Source: an uncultured Clostridia bacterium
Lineage (GTDB): Bacteria; Bacillota; Clostridia; Oscillospirales; Oscillospiraceae
DNA length: 6,998 bases
NCBI GenBank assembly: GCA_937907975.1
Contig: CALEQS010000288.1
Location: forward strand, 1 to 6,998
Reading direction: 5' to 3'
The position numbers were made by a program, and so were the translations under genes. The notes beneath the pieces are model-generated. The model saw only the letters and a program-made list of their open reading frames with translations. It did no database searches and was not told the DNA's origin. Positions 1-6,669 of this stretch are shown here, piece after piece. How positions within the stretch are numbered: the first letter of the stretch is position 1; every line of letters begins with the position of its first letter.

Positions 1-2
1 GT

Positions 3-803
3 TACAGAAATAGTTTAAGGGGCACCTTCTCACACCCCACCTCCACCCGCCATATTGTCCTCAATACCACCCATGACATTTTGGGGGACAAGTCGGTGCG
101 GCAGGCTCTCCAGCACGCTACCAACCGGCAGGCCATCTCCGAAGGCATCTTCTATGGTTTGGAGCCGGCGGCCGACACCCTATACTCCACCACTGTGCCT
201 TACTGTGACGTGGGTCTGGAGCCTTATGCCTACGACGTGGACGAGGCCGCCCGCCTGCTGGACGAAGCCGGCTGGACCATGGGGAGCGACGGTATCCGGA
301 CCAAGGATGGACAGAAGCTGGCTCTGGATCTCCTTTATAACAGCGACAGCGTCACCGAAAAGACCATCTCCGAGTACCTCCAGAGCGAATACCTGAAGCT
401 GGGCATCTCTCTGAACATCCACGGCGAGGAGGAGCAGTCCTACCGTGACAACATGAAGGCGGGCAACTTTGACATGGTGTTCAACATCTGCTGGGGGATG
501 CCTTATGATCCCCAGTCCTCTCTGGCAGCCATGCGTGCCCCGGTCTACGGTGACTACGCCGCCCAGCAGGGCCTGGAGGACAAGGCAGAGATCGATCAGG
601 CGATCACCGACATCCTCACCTCCACCGATGAGGCGGAACGTCAGGAACTGTATACCTTCGTGCTCACCCGGCTCCACGAGGACGCCGTCTACATCCCCCT
701 GACCTTCGAGACGAACAAGGCCCTTTATACCTCCGACCTGAAAGGGGTCCACTTCGGCACTGACCAGTATGACGTGGACTTCGCCAGCATGTACTTTGAG
801 TAA
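3..803 (+). CDS. nikA: NikA-type ABC transporter solute-binding protein, C-terminal part (5' partial)
   Basis: This is the extracytoplasmic binding protein of a nickel/peptide-class ABC importer (SBP_bac_5 family), which captures the ligand and delivers it to the NikBC permease. The frame is open from position 3 without a start, so the gene begins upstream; about 266 residues are present, roughly half of a usual 500-540 residue protein. In the fragment, TRHIVLNT (residues 15-22) is followed by VRQALQHATNRQAI (32-45), YDVDEAARLLDEAGW (77-91), GNFDMVFN (154-161), WGMPYDP (164-170) and LTRLHEDAVYIPL (221-233). These blocks track E. coli NikA closely as I remember it. The lipoprotein signal and the N-terminal lobe, including the arginines that hold the chelator in NikA, lie outside the window. 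Tyr182 of the fragment (codon 546-548) sits where E. coli NikA has the nickel ligand His416, so nickel specificity is uncertain; a peptide, opine-metallophore or other chelate is possible. A 74-bp spacer with a hairpin separates it from nikB. Confidence 0.9.
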   Translation, partial: YRNSLRGTFSHPTSTRHIVLNTTHDILGDKSVRQALQHATNRQAISEGIFYGLEPAADTLYSTTVPYCDVGLEPYAYDVDEAARLLDEAGWTMGSDGIRTKDGQKLALDLLYNSDSVTEKTISEYLQSEYLKLGISLNIHGEEEQSYRDNMKAGNFDMVFNICWGMPYDPQSSLAAMRAPVYGDYAAQQGLEDKAEIDQAITDILTSTDEAERQELYTFVLTRLHEDAVYIPLTFETNKALYTSDLKGVHFGTDQYDVDFASMYFE

Positions 804-811
804 ATCGTCAG

Positions 812-841
812 CGAGGGCCGCTTCCTTGGAGGCGGCCCTCG
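812..841 (+). terminator. Intercistronic hairpin between binding protein and permease genes
   Basis: GAGGGCCGC (813-821) and GCGGCCCTC (832-840) form a perfect 9-bp GC-rich stem. The pair C812-G841 extends it to 10 bp, and further inner pairs are possible. The hairpin lies 9 bases after the nikA stop and is not followed by a T-run. It is therefore more likely a partial terminator/attenuator or a 3'-end stabiliser of the nikA transcript than a complete terminator. Such elements commonly let a binding protein be made in excess over its permease. The structure is seen; the role is inferred. Confidence 0.6.
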
Positions 842-877
842 TGCTGGTCCTATGATATGAAGTAGAAAGGGGCATCC

Positions 878-1816
878 ATGAAACGCTATGTGATCCGTCG
901 GCTGCTGATGGCGATTCCGCTGTTGCTGGCCATTTCTTTTGTTTGTTTTGTATTCATCAATATCATTCCATCCAACCCGGCGGAGGTGGCTCTGCGGGTG
1001 CAGCAAATGCCTGTCATCACTGAGGAAGCCATCGCCGAGATGGAGGAGATGCTGGGGCTGAACAAGCCCTTCCTGGTGCGCTATTTCGATTGGGTTCTGG
1101 GCTGCCTGCGGGGGGACTTCGGCATCAGTTACGTCAACCCCGCCCGCACGGTGGCCGGAGAGCTGGCCCGCTGTCTGCCCGCCACCCTACAGTTGGCGGC
1201 TGCTTCCTTCGTCATCGTGCTGGTGCTGAGCATCCCTATCGGCTTCCTCTGCGCGGTGTATAAGGACCAGTGGTTCGACAAACTGATGCGGGGGCTGGTC
1301 TTTGTCACCACTGCCATGCCCGCCTACTGGGTGGGACTGCTGCTCATGTGGCTGGTCAGCGTCAAACTGGGCGTGCTACCCACCAACGGCAGCGGTACGC
1401 TGCGTCACCTGATCCTCCCCGCCTTCACCGTGGCGCTGAGCTATATTTCCACCTATATCCGACTCATCCGCAACAATATGCTGGAGAATATGAAGCAGGA
1501 CTATGTGCTCTACGCCAACGTCCGAGGCCTCCCTCAGCGCTCCATCTGGGTGAAACATGTGCTAAAAAATTCCATGCACACCTGCATCGTGGCCATGGGT
1601 ATGAGCATTCCCCAGATGATTGCCGGCACTATCGTGGTGGAGAATGTGTTCTCCTGGCCGGGGCTGGGGACCCTGTGCATCAGCTCTATCTTCAACCGGG
1701 ACCTGCCGGTGATCCAGACCTATGTGCTGTTTATCGGCGTATTGTTCGTGGTATTCAATCTGGTGTTCGATATCTTGCAGACTGTATCCGACCCCCGGCT
1801 GAGAAGGGAGGGCTGA
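878..1816 (+). CDS. nikB: ABC transporter permease, NikB/DppB type
   Basis: This is one of two integral membrane subunits forming the channel of the importer (BPD_transp_1 / DppB family). At 312 residues it has the normal family length. A first membrane segment lies at about residues 8-30, followed by an external loop with the family pattern GLNKPFLVRYFDWV (60-73) and LRGDFGISY (77-85). Five further hydrophobic segments follow at about 100-127, 137-165, 176-197, 236-258 and 281-303. The cytoplasmic EAA coupling loop is at about 212-232 (RGLPQRSIWVKHVLKN), and the conserved VVENVFSWPGLG block is at 253-264. The ATG at 878 is preceded by GAAAGGGG (865-872) at good spacing, and the N-terminus MKRYVIRRLL is typical. 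The next gene starts 3 bp after its stop. The Nik label rests on the adjoining binding protein; DppB/OppB-like permeases are close relatives. Confidence 0.92.
   Translation: MKRYVIRRLLMAIPLLLAISFVCFVFINIIPSNPAEVALRVQQMPVITEEAIAEMEEMLGLNKPFLVRYFDWVLGCLRGDFGISYVNPARTVAGELARCLPATLQLAAASFVIVLVLSIPIGFLCAVYKDQWFDKLMRGLVFVTTAMPAYWVGLLLMWLVSVKLGVLPTNGSGTLRHLILPAFTVALSYISTYIRLIRNNMLENMKQDYVLYANVRGLPQRSIWVKHVLKNSMHTCIVAMGMSIPQMIAGTIVVENVFSWPGLGTLCISSIFNRDLPVIQTYVLFIGVLFVVFNLVFDILQTVSDPRLRREG
1804..1811 (+). promoter_or_regulatory. Ribosome binding site that fixes the TTG start of nikC
   Basis: AAGGGAGG lies at the end of nikB, 8 bases upstream of the TTG at 1820. No in-frame ATG or GTG lies near this site. 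The residues after the TTG (GKRFLHNRAAV) look like a normal permease N-terminus, which supports TTG as the start. Confidence 0.7.
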
Positions 1817-1819
1817 ATT

Positions 1820-2644
1820 TTGGGAAAACGCTTTTTACACAACCGCGCTGCGGTCATCACTGTGGCCATAGTCCTGCTGATCGGGCTGATCGGCATACTC
1901 GCCCCCGTTCTGGCCCCCCACGACCCCTATGCTACTGATATCCTCAACAAATTTGCGCCTTACAGTATGGAGTACCCATTGGGCACCGACCATCTGGGCA
2001 GGTGCGTCCTCTCCCGGCTGATCTACGGCATCCGGCCCACGCTTGGTCTGGCGCTGCTGACCATGCTGGGAACCATCGCCCTAGGGGCAGTGCTGGGCAT
2101 CATGGCCGGCTATTTCCGGGGCGTGGTGGAGGAGGTCATCATGCGTGTAGTGGATGTGATGCTCTCCTTCCCAAGCCAGATCATGGTGTTCGCCGTGGTC
2201 GGCCTGCTGGGCATCAATGTACAGAACGTCATTATCGCCAATGTATTCATCAAATGGGCCTGGTACGCCCGCATGATCCGTACCGGTGTCATGCAGTACA
2301 GGGAGCGAAACTTCATCCAATTCTCCCGGTGCGTGGGGATGCCGGAGCGGTTTATCCTGTTCCGTCATCTGCTGCCCTCTATCACCTCCGATCTGGCAGT
2401 GCTTGCCTCCCTGGATGTGGGCTGGGCCATCATCAACATTTCCACTCTGTCCTTCCTGGGCTTGGGCGTCCAGGCTCCCACGCCGGAGTGGGGAGCCATG
2501 CTCAATGAGGCCAAGGAGGTTTTGACCAGCAACCCCACCCAGATGATCGCCCCTGGCATCGCCATCGTAGCCCTGGTGTGCTGCTTTAATCTGATGGGCG
2601 ATGCTCTCCGAGACGTGTTGGACCCCAAGGAGGTGGATCGATGA
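1820..2644 (+). CDS. nikC: ABC transporter permease, NikC/DppC type
   Basis: This is the second channel subunit, pairing with NikB. It has 274 residues, normal for the family. A hydrophobic N-terminal segment (about 12-33) leads into LAPHDPYATD (31-40) and the family hallmark LGTDHLGRCVLSRLIYG (54-70). Further membrane segments lie at about 73-97, 119-147, 190-215 and 243-262. The EAA loop, which docks on the ATPase, is at about 164-187 (FSRCVGMPERFILFRHLLPS). The conserved block SFLGLGVQAPTPEWGAML follows at 211-228. Translation appears to start at TTG 1820, placed by the strong upstream ribosome binding site. The stop overlaps the nikD start (ATGA at 2641-2644), indicating translational coupling. 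Confidence 0.92.
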   Translation: MGKRFLHNRAAVITVAIVLLIGLIGILAPVLAPHDPYATDILNKFAPYSMEYPLGTDHLGRCVLSRLIYGIRPTLGLALLTMLGTIALGAVLGIMAGYFRGVVEEVIMRVVDVMLSFPSQIMVFAVVGLLGINVQNVIIANVFIKWAWYARMIRTGVMQYRERNFIQFSRCVGMPERFILFRHLLPSITSDLAVLASLDVGWAIINISTLSFLGLGVQAPTPEWGAMLNEAKEVLTSNPTQMIAPGIAIVALVCCFNLMGDALRDVLDPKEVDR

Positions 2645-3471
2645 CCCCCGTTTTTGAATTGAAATATCTGCATGTGACCCTCCGGCAGCACAGACACGCC
2701 ACAGAGCTGGTGAAGGGCGTCTCTCTTGCAGTCGAGCCGGGCGAATGTCTTGGTATCTTGGGCGAGTCGGGCAGCGGGAAATCCATGTCCATGAAGGCGG
2801 CTATGGGCCTGCTGGACAAGGGCTTTTCCGTGTCCGGCGCAGCAATGTTCCAAGGAGAGCCTCTGCTGGAGAAGAGTGTGGAAGAACTGCGCCGCCTGCG
2901 GGGCGGCAAGGTGGGCGTCGTACTGCAAAATCCGATGACCTGTTTCGATCCCCTCTATCGTATCGGCACCCAGATCGCCGAGACCTTTGCCGCCCATAAC
3001 CGCTGGGACGGAGAGGAGATCCACCGCCGCTCCCTGGAGCTGCTGGAAAAAATGCGTATCCGCAGTCCGGAGGAGGTATTGGAGAAGTATCCTCACCAGC
3101 TCTCCGGCGGGATGCTCCAGCGAATCATGATCGGGATCGCCACTGCTATGGAACCCGTCCTTCTGATTGCGGACGAGCCTACCACCGCCATTGACGCCAT
3201 CACCCAATATGAGATCCTGAATGAGTTTTTGCGGGTCAAGCAGGAAAAACAGACTGCCATGGTATTTATCTCCCACGATTTGAACGCCATCTCCCGGGTA
3301 GCGGACCGGATTGTGGTGCTTAACCAGGGCCGCGTGGTGGACGAGGGCGATTTTCAGCACATCCTCCACCACGCGCAGGACCCGTACACCAGGCTGCTGG
3401 TGGAAAAGCGGGCAGATGTGATGCGCCGGTACCGGCAGGTACTGACGGGAAAGGAGCAGTCTTATGCTTGA
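2641..3471 (+). CDS. nikD: ABC transporter ATP-binding protein, NikD/DppD type
   Basis: This is one of two cytoplasmic ATPase subunits that power import. It has 276 residues. Nucleotide-binding motifs are complete: Walker A GESGSGKS (41-48), Q-loop Gln96 (LQNP), signature LSGGM (154-158), Walker B LLIADEP with catalytic Glu179, D-loop AID at about 183-185, and switch His212. The Q-loop context LQNPMTCFDPL and the ending HHAQDPYTRLLV (243-254) are typical of the dipeptide/nickel importer ATPases. The ATG overlaps the nikC stop by 4 bp and has a near-perfect ribosome binding site AAGGAGGTG (2627-2635). The gene ends 8 bp inside nikE. The C-terminal extension is short compared with DppD/OppD, and no iron-sulfur cysteine cluster is visible, which fits a Nik-type rather than an Opp-type subunit. 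Confidence 0.92.
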   Translation: MTPVFELKYLHVTLRQHRHATELVKGVSLAVEPGECLGILGESGSGKSMSMKAAMGLLDKGFSVSGAAMFQGEPLLEKSVEELRRLRGGKVGVVLQNPMTCFDPLYRIGTQIAETFAAHNRWDGEEIHRRSLELLEKMRIRSPEEVLEKYPHQLSGGMLQRIMIGIATAMEPVLLIADEPTTAIDAITQYEILNEFLRVKQEKQTAMVFISHDLNAISRVADRIVVLNQGRVVDEGDFQHILHHAQDPYTRLLVEKRADVMRRYRQVLTGKEQSYA

Positions 3472-4267
3472 ACTGAAGGATATCTGCGTCAGTTTTCGCA
3501 GCGAGCGGCAGGACAGGATATTCGGCCACACCCGACAGCAGGTGTTGTTCGACGTGTCCTTCTCCGTAAAAAAAGGAACCTGCCTGGGTATTTTGGGCGA
3601 GTCGGGCAGTGGGAAGTCCACCATGGGCCGGGTGCTGTGCGGCCTGCTCAGACCGGACAGCGGCGAGGTCCTTCTGGATGGCATCCCGGTCTACGGCTCC
3701 CGTACCGGGCGTCGGAACCTGCAGAACAAACTCAGCGTAGTTTTCCAAGACTACACCACCTCCGCCAATCCCCGCTTCCGGGTCAAGGATGTCATTGGCG
3801 AGGGTCTTACTGTCCGGGAACGGCGGGAAAAGCGCCGGTTGGACCGTCCTCGGGAAATTGCCCGGCTGCTGGAGCTGGTGGGCCTGCCTGCTGACTTCGC
3901 CGGACGATTTCCCCATGAGCTCTCCGGCGGCCAACTCCAGCGGGTGTGCATCGCCCGGGCAGTGGCCTGCAGTCCGGAGGTCATCCTCTTTGACGAGGCC
4001 ATCTCTTCCTTGGATGCTCATACCCAGGTTCAGATTATGGATCTGCTACTGGAATTGAAAGAGAAACTGGGACTGACTTATGTGTTCATCACCCACGACC
4101 TTACCTCCATCACTTATCTTTGCGATGATGTGCTCTTCCTATACCAGGGCCATGTGACGGAGTATCTCCCGGTAAGCCGCATCAGCGAAACAAAGGACGA
4201 ATACGCCCGACGGCTGTTGGAGTCTATCGTGGTATTCGATACGGAAGAAAGAAAGGATGCGGTATGA
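3464..4267 (+). CDS. nikE: ABC transporter ATP-binding protein, NikE/DppF type
   Basis: This is the second ATPase subunit, presumed to heterodimerise with NikD. It has 267 residues. Motifs are Walker A GESGSGKS (45-52), Q-loop Gln95 (FQDYTTSANPRF), signature LSGGQ (153-157), Walker B VILFDEA with Glu178, D-loop SSLD (181-184) and switch His211 (ITHDL). The Q-loop sequence, with Tyr-Thr-Thr-Ser-Ala-Asn-Pro, and the EAISSLD stretch resemble NikE/DppF more than OppF. The ATG lies 8 bp inside nikD and is preceded by AAGGAG (3451-3456). The stop overlaps the next start as ATGA (4264-4267). An A7 run near 3568-3574 falls in frame between the first beta strands and Walker A and does not disrupt the frame. 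Confidence 0.92.
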   Translation: MLELKDICVSFRSERQDRIFGHTRQQVLFDVSFSVKKGTCLGILGESGSGKSTMGRVLCGLLRPDSGEVLLDGIPVYGSRTGRRNLQNKLSVVFQDYTTSANPRFRVKDVIGEGLTVRERREKRRLDRPREIARLLELVGLPADFAGRFPHELSGGQLQRVCIARAVACSPEVILFDEAISSLDAHTQVQIMDLLLELKEKLGLTYVFITHDLTSITYLCDDVLFLYQGHVTEYLPVSRISETKDEYARRLLESIVVFDTEERKDAV

Positions 4268-5196
4268 CTTTCTGCGGAGTAAAATTGATGCCGGGACAAA
4301 AAGTGAGGGTCCCCCTTCCGGTATCCGGGGCGCAGCCGTTGGATACGGTCTGCCTGTGCGGCACCGCCTCAGGCAAGACGCTGGCAGTCACGGCAGGGGT
4401 CCACGGCTGCGAGTATGTGGGAATCCAGGCCCTGCGCCGTCTGGCGGCAGAGTTAGACCCGGCGGAGTTGTCCGGGAACGTGATCTTCCTGCCTTTGGCC
4501 AATCCTACCGGCTTTTATGCTGGGGCAAAGCAGGTAGTGCCTGAGGACGGGGACAACCTGAACCGTGCCTTCCCCGGTGATTCGGCGGGAACCCTGTCGG
4601 CTCGGCTGGCACACGCGCTGGAAGCTGCTCTCTATCCAGTGGCCGACTTCTTGGCCGATCTTCACAGCGGGGACTGCAACGAGGCGCTCTATCCGTTGGT
4701 GTTCTTCCCAACGGCGGGGACGGAAACGGTGAATCAGGCCGCCTGTGCGGCTGCCCAGACGCTGACAGTACCCTATCGGGTCCGCTCTACTGCGAAAAAT
4801 GGCCTTTACAGTTGGGCCGTGCAAAATGATCTCCCCGCCATCCTCATCGAGCGGGGAGGGATGGGGACCTGGTCTGAACCGGAAGTGGATGCCTGCTGCG
4901 AGGATGTGCGTTCCCTGCTGCGTCACCTGGATATCCTGCCTGGTGGGAACCCGCCCCGGGAGCAGGAGGAAATCGTGGAGGCCCGCTATGTGGAAGCCCC
5001 CTCCAACGGGCTATGGCTTTCAACGGTAAGCCTGAACGAGCGCGTCAAGCAAGGCGCGCTCCTGGGGTGGTTGGAGAACTTGGCCGGCCAGTGTATCCGG
5101 GAGGTGCGGGCGGAGTTTGACGGGATCGTTCTATACCACACTGTTGGTCTGGGTGTCGAGGCCGGAGATCCGCTGATCGCCTATGGGCATCCGTAA
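4264..5196 (+). CDS. M14-family zinc deacylase (succinylglutamate desuccinylase/aspartoacylase type)
   Basis: This is a predicted cytoplasmic zinc amidohydrolase of the AstE/AspA family, which removes acyl groups from N-acyl amino acids or related small amides. It has 310 residues and no signal peptide. The zinc triad is recognisable: His47 and Glu50 in GVHGCEYVG (45-53) and His134 in ADLHSGD (131-137). The substrate-binding block DNLNRAFPG is at 97-105 and the probable catalytic glutamate is Glu196 in AILIERGG (192-199). Residues from about 235 to the end form the family's small beta domain, with turns such as ERVKQGALLGWL (259-270) and AEFDGIVLYH (283-292). The start overlaps the nikE stop (ATGA), so it belongs to the transporter operon, and AAAGGA (4252-4257) serves as ribosome binding site. 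Context suggests it acts on the imported molecule, for example by cleaving an acylated ligand or chelator. The actual substrate cannot be read from sequence. Enzymes such as DoeB and acetyl-citrulline deacetylase-like proteins are relatives or functional analogues. Confidence 0.87.
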   Translation: MTFCGVKLMPGQKVRVPLPVSGAQPLDTVCLCGTASGKTLAVTAGVHGCEYVGIQALRRLAAELDPAELSGNVIFLPLANPTGFYAGAKQVVPEDGDNLNRAFPGDSAGTLSARLAHALEAALYPVADFLADLHSGDCNEALYPLVFFPTAGTETVNQAACAAAQTLTVPYRVRSTAKNGLYSWAVQNDLPAILIERGGMGTWSEPEVDACCEDVRSLLRHLDILPGGNPPREQEEIVEARYVEAPSNGLWLSTVSLNERVKQGALLGWLENLAGQCIREVRAEFDGIVLYHTVGLGVEAGDPLIAYGHP

Positions 5197-6508
5197 AGAA
5201 TTTTGGCAGTTGGCATGGCCCGCCGCAGCGGAAGGACTGTTGCTGATGATGCTCACTGCCGCTGATCTGCTGATGGCCTCATCGCTTGGGGCCGCGGCAG
5301 TAGCGGCGGTGAGCATTTTCTCTCAGCCCCGCATGGTGATCCTATGTTTTCCGCGCTCTTTTTCCGTGGCCTTGAGCGCATATGTCGCTCGGCGGCGCGG
5401 CCAACGGCCGGATGCGCCCCTCACCTCCTGCGCCAGAGCCTCGTTTCTGCTGGGTTGCGGCCTTTCGCTGCTGCTCCTGCTGGGCACCTGGCTGGGTGCC
5501 GTACCCCTCCTTCGTCTGGCCGGTGCCCAGCCGGACTACCTGAGTCTGGCTCTGGAGTATGCCTTTCCGGCGCTGATAAGTTTGGCGCTGTCCGGCCCCG
5601 CTATCGTACTCCACGGTATCCTGACGGGGGTGGGCGACACACGGAATGTACTTGCTGCGAATGTGTTGGGAAATGGAGTGAATGTGGTGTGTAATGCACT
5701 GCTGATTTATGGATTGGGGCCCTTTCCTCGGCTCGGAATTTTCGGGGCAGGACTTGGCACAGCCATCGGGGCAGGGGTCACACTGACCTATACGCTGGCA
5801 CTCTTTTTACGGCGAGGATGTCCGGCATCGCTGCGGGGCGCAGGCCGCTGGTTGCCTGAGCGGAGCTATCTTCGAGCACTGGGGCCACTGACCGCCGGAA
5901 CTTTTCTGGAGCAGGCGGCGGAACGGGCCGGTATGTTCACATTCTCCAGGCTGGTGGCGGAACTGGGGACGACGGCACTGAGCATCCACAACATCTGCGG
6001 CAGCCTGTGCGACATCTATTACAGCTTCTCACAGGGGCTTGGAAAGGCCAGCCTCGTTCAAGCCGGACAGGCTCTGGGCAGTGGATGGGCGGGTAATCTG
6101 AGACAGATCACGACCGCGTCCCGTCTGGCGGCCCTGTGGACCGGTGGCGGAGCAATGCTGCTTTACCTGCTGCTTCGTGTTCCGCTGCTCAGGCTCTATC
6201 ATCTGGATGGCGGCGATCTGGCCTTGGGCTGCGAGATTATGCTCTTTGTGGCTGTGGTGAACATCCCGGAGGCCTGGGCCATGATCCATGCAGGACTGCT
6301 TCGCGGCCTGGGACGCACCGGCTTTGTGGCGGTGTATTCCCTCATCAGCATTGCAGTGGTGCGTCCGATCCTCACCGTTCTCCTGGTATACACATTTGGA
6401 CTCGACCTGCATGGGGCGTGGATCGCCCTCACCGTCGATCAGACAACCCGGGCAGTGTGTTCTATGCTGGGTGTGCGACGAGTTTTTCCCGTGAGGGCAA
6501 AAAGTTGA
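5183..6508 (+). CDS. MATE family efflux transporter
   Basis: This is a predicted multidrug and toxic compound extrusion (MATE) exporter, an inner-membrane antiporter driven by sodium or protons. It has 441 residues, the normal length, with about twelve hydrophobic segments in two six-helix halves separated by the polar linker near 210-230. Family marks include the N-terminal PAAAEGLLLMMLTAADLLM (13-31) with an acidic Asp28 in helix 1, LTGVGDTR (147-154), and NGVNVVCNALLIYG (164-177) followed by the FPRLGIFGAGLGTAIG block (181-196). In the second half are FSQGLGKASLVQAGQALG (282-299) and LLRGLGRTG (372-380). The ATG at 5183 lies 14 bp inside the hydrolase gene. It is the first usable start, since an in-frame TGA sits at 5174-5176. 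The nearest good purine box (GGAG, 5164-5167) is 15 bases away, so initiation probably depends on ribosomes terminating at 5196. It ends the operon. Its substrate is unknown; the context suggests the product or ligand handled by the transporter and hydrolase. Confidence 0.9.
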   Translation: MGIRKEFWQLAWPAAAEGLLLMMLTAADLLMASSLGAAAVAAVSIFSQPRMVILCFPRSFSVALSAYVARRRGQRPDAPLTSCARASFLLGCGLSLLLLLGTWLGAVPLLRLAGAQPDYLSLALEYAFPALISLALSGPAIVLHGILTGVGDTRNVLAANVLGNGVNVVCNALLIYGLGPFPRLGIFGAGLGTAIGAGVTLTYTLALFLRRGCPASLRGAGRWLPERSYLRALGPLTAGTFLEQAAERAGMFTFSRLVAELGTTALSIHNICGSLCDIYYSFSQGLGKASLVQAGQALGSGWAGNLRQITTASRLAALWTGGGAMLLYLLLRVPLLRLYHLDGGDLALGCEIMLFVAVVNIPEAWAMIHAGLLRGLGRTGFVAVYSLISIAVVRPILTVLLVYTFGLDLHGAWIALTVDQTTRAVCSMLGVRRVFPVRAKS

Positions 6509-6552
6509 AGATTTCTATCTGCATCTATCATTGATGAATAAATGGATTGACA

Positions 6553-6594
6553 AAAGCAGAAGTATGCACCAATCATGGCGCATACTTCTGCTTT
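6553..6594. repeat. Perfect 15-bp inverted repeat (hairpin) downstream of the MATE gene
   Basis: AAAGCAGAAGTATGC (6553-6567) is exactly repeated in reverse complement at 6580-6594, with a 12-base centre. The centre itself can pair CCA with TGG after one mismatch, leaving a 4-base loop. The arms end in AAA/TTT, so each strand reads a stem followed by only three or four T's. This fits a weak bidirectional terminator between convergent genes. A mobile-element remnant or a protein-binding palindrome is less likely but not excluded. Confidence 0.6.
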
Positions 6595-6630
6595 GCTTGC
6601 TCTGAACTTCAGTTCTTTAATATTGTCCTT

Positions 6631-6666
6631 GCGCGGTGGAAGCTTTGGCTCTCCGGCGCTTTTTTT
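6631..6666 (+). terminator. Intrinsic terminator of the nik-hydrolase-MATE operon
   Basis: GCGC (6631-6634) pairs with GCGC (6656-6659). After a small internal loop, GGA pairs with TCC, and AGC pairs with GCT around a TTTG loop (6644-6647). Seven T's follow directly (6660-6666). The layout is that of a rho-independent terminator on the plus strand, about 120 bp after the MATE stop and only 3 bp before the end of the convergent gene. The stem is imperfect, which lowers confidence. Confidence 0.55.
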
Positions 6667-6669
6667 ATC

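Noticed and set aside
180..875. A 231-codon minus-strand open frame opposite the binding protein gene
   Set aside because: It is a mirror of a well-supported gene in GC-rich DNA, and its translation shows no recognisable domain.
3568..3574. A7 run in nikE as a possible slippage or programmed frameshift site
   Set aside because: The frame is intact, both sides are conserved NikE sequence, and no stimulatory stem or alternative product is evident.
2758..3609. A 17-base exact match between nikD (2758-2774) and nikE (3593-3609)
   Set aside because: Both copies encode the Walker A motif of paralogous ATPases, so protein conservation explains it; it is not a mobile or recombination repeat.
2365..3684. 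A 439-codon minus-strand open frame antisense to nikC, nikD and nikE
   Set aside because: It runs opposite two complete ABC ATPase motif sets. Its repeated LPDSPKIP-like stretches are simply the antisense of the Walker A region in both ATPases. It shows no protein family features of its own.
4357..4380. GTASGKT in the hydrolase as a possible Walker A loop
   Set aside because: The spacing is one residue short of GxxxxGK[ST], and the protein has a complete M14 zinc site and no other nucleotide-binding motif.
6547..6575. TTGACA after the MATE gene as a promoter -35 box
   Set aside because: No -10-like hexamer lies at 16-18 bases downstream, the site runs into the palindrome, and no plus-strand gene follows.
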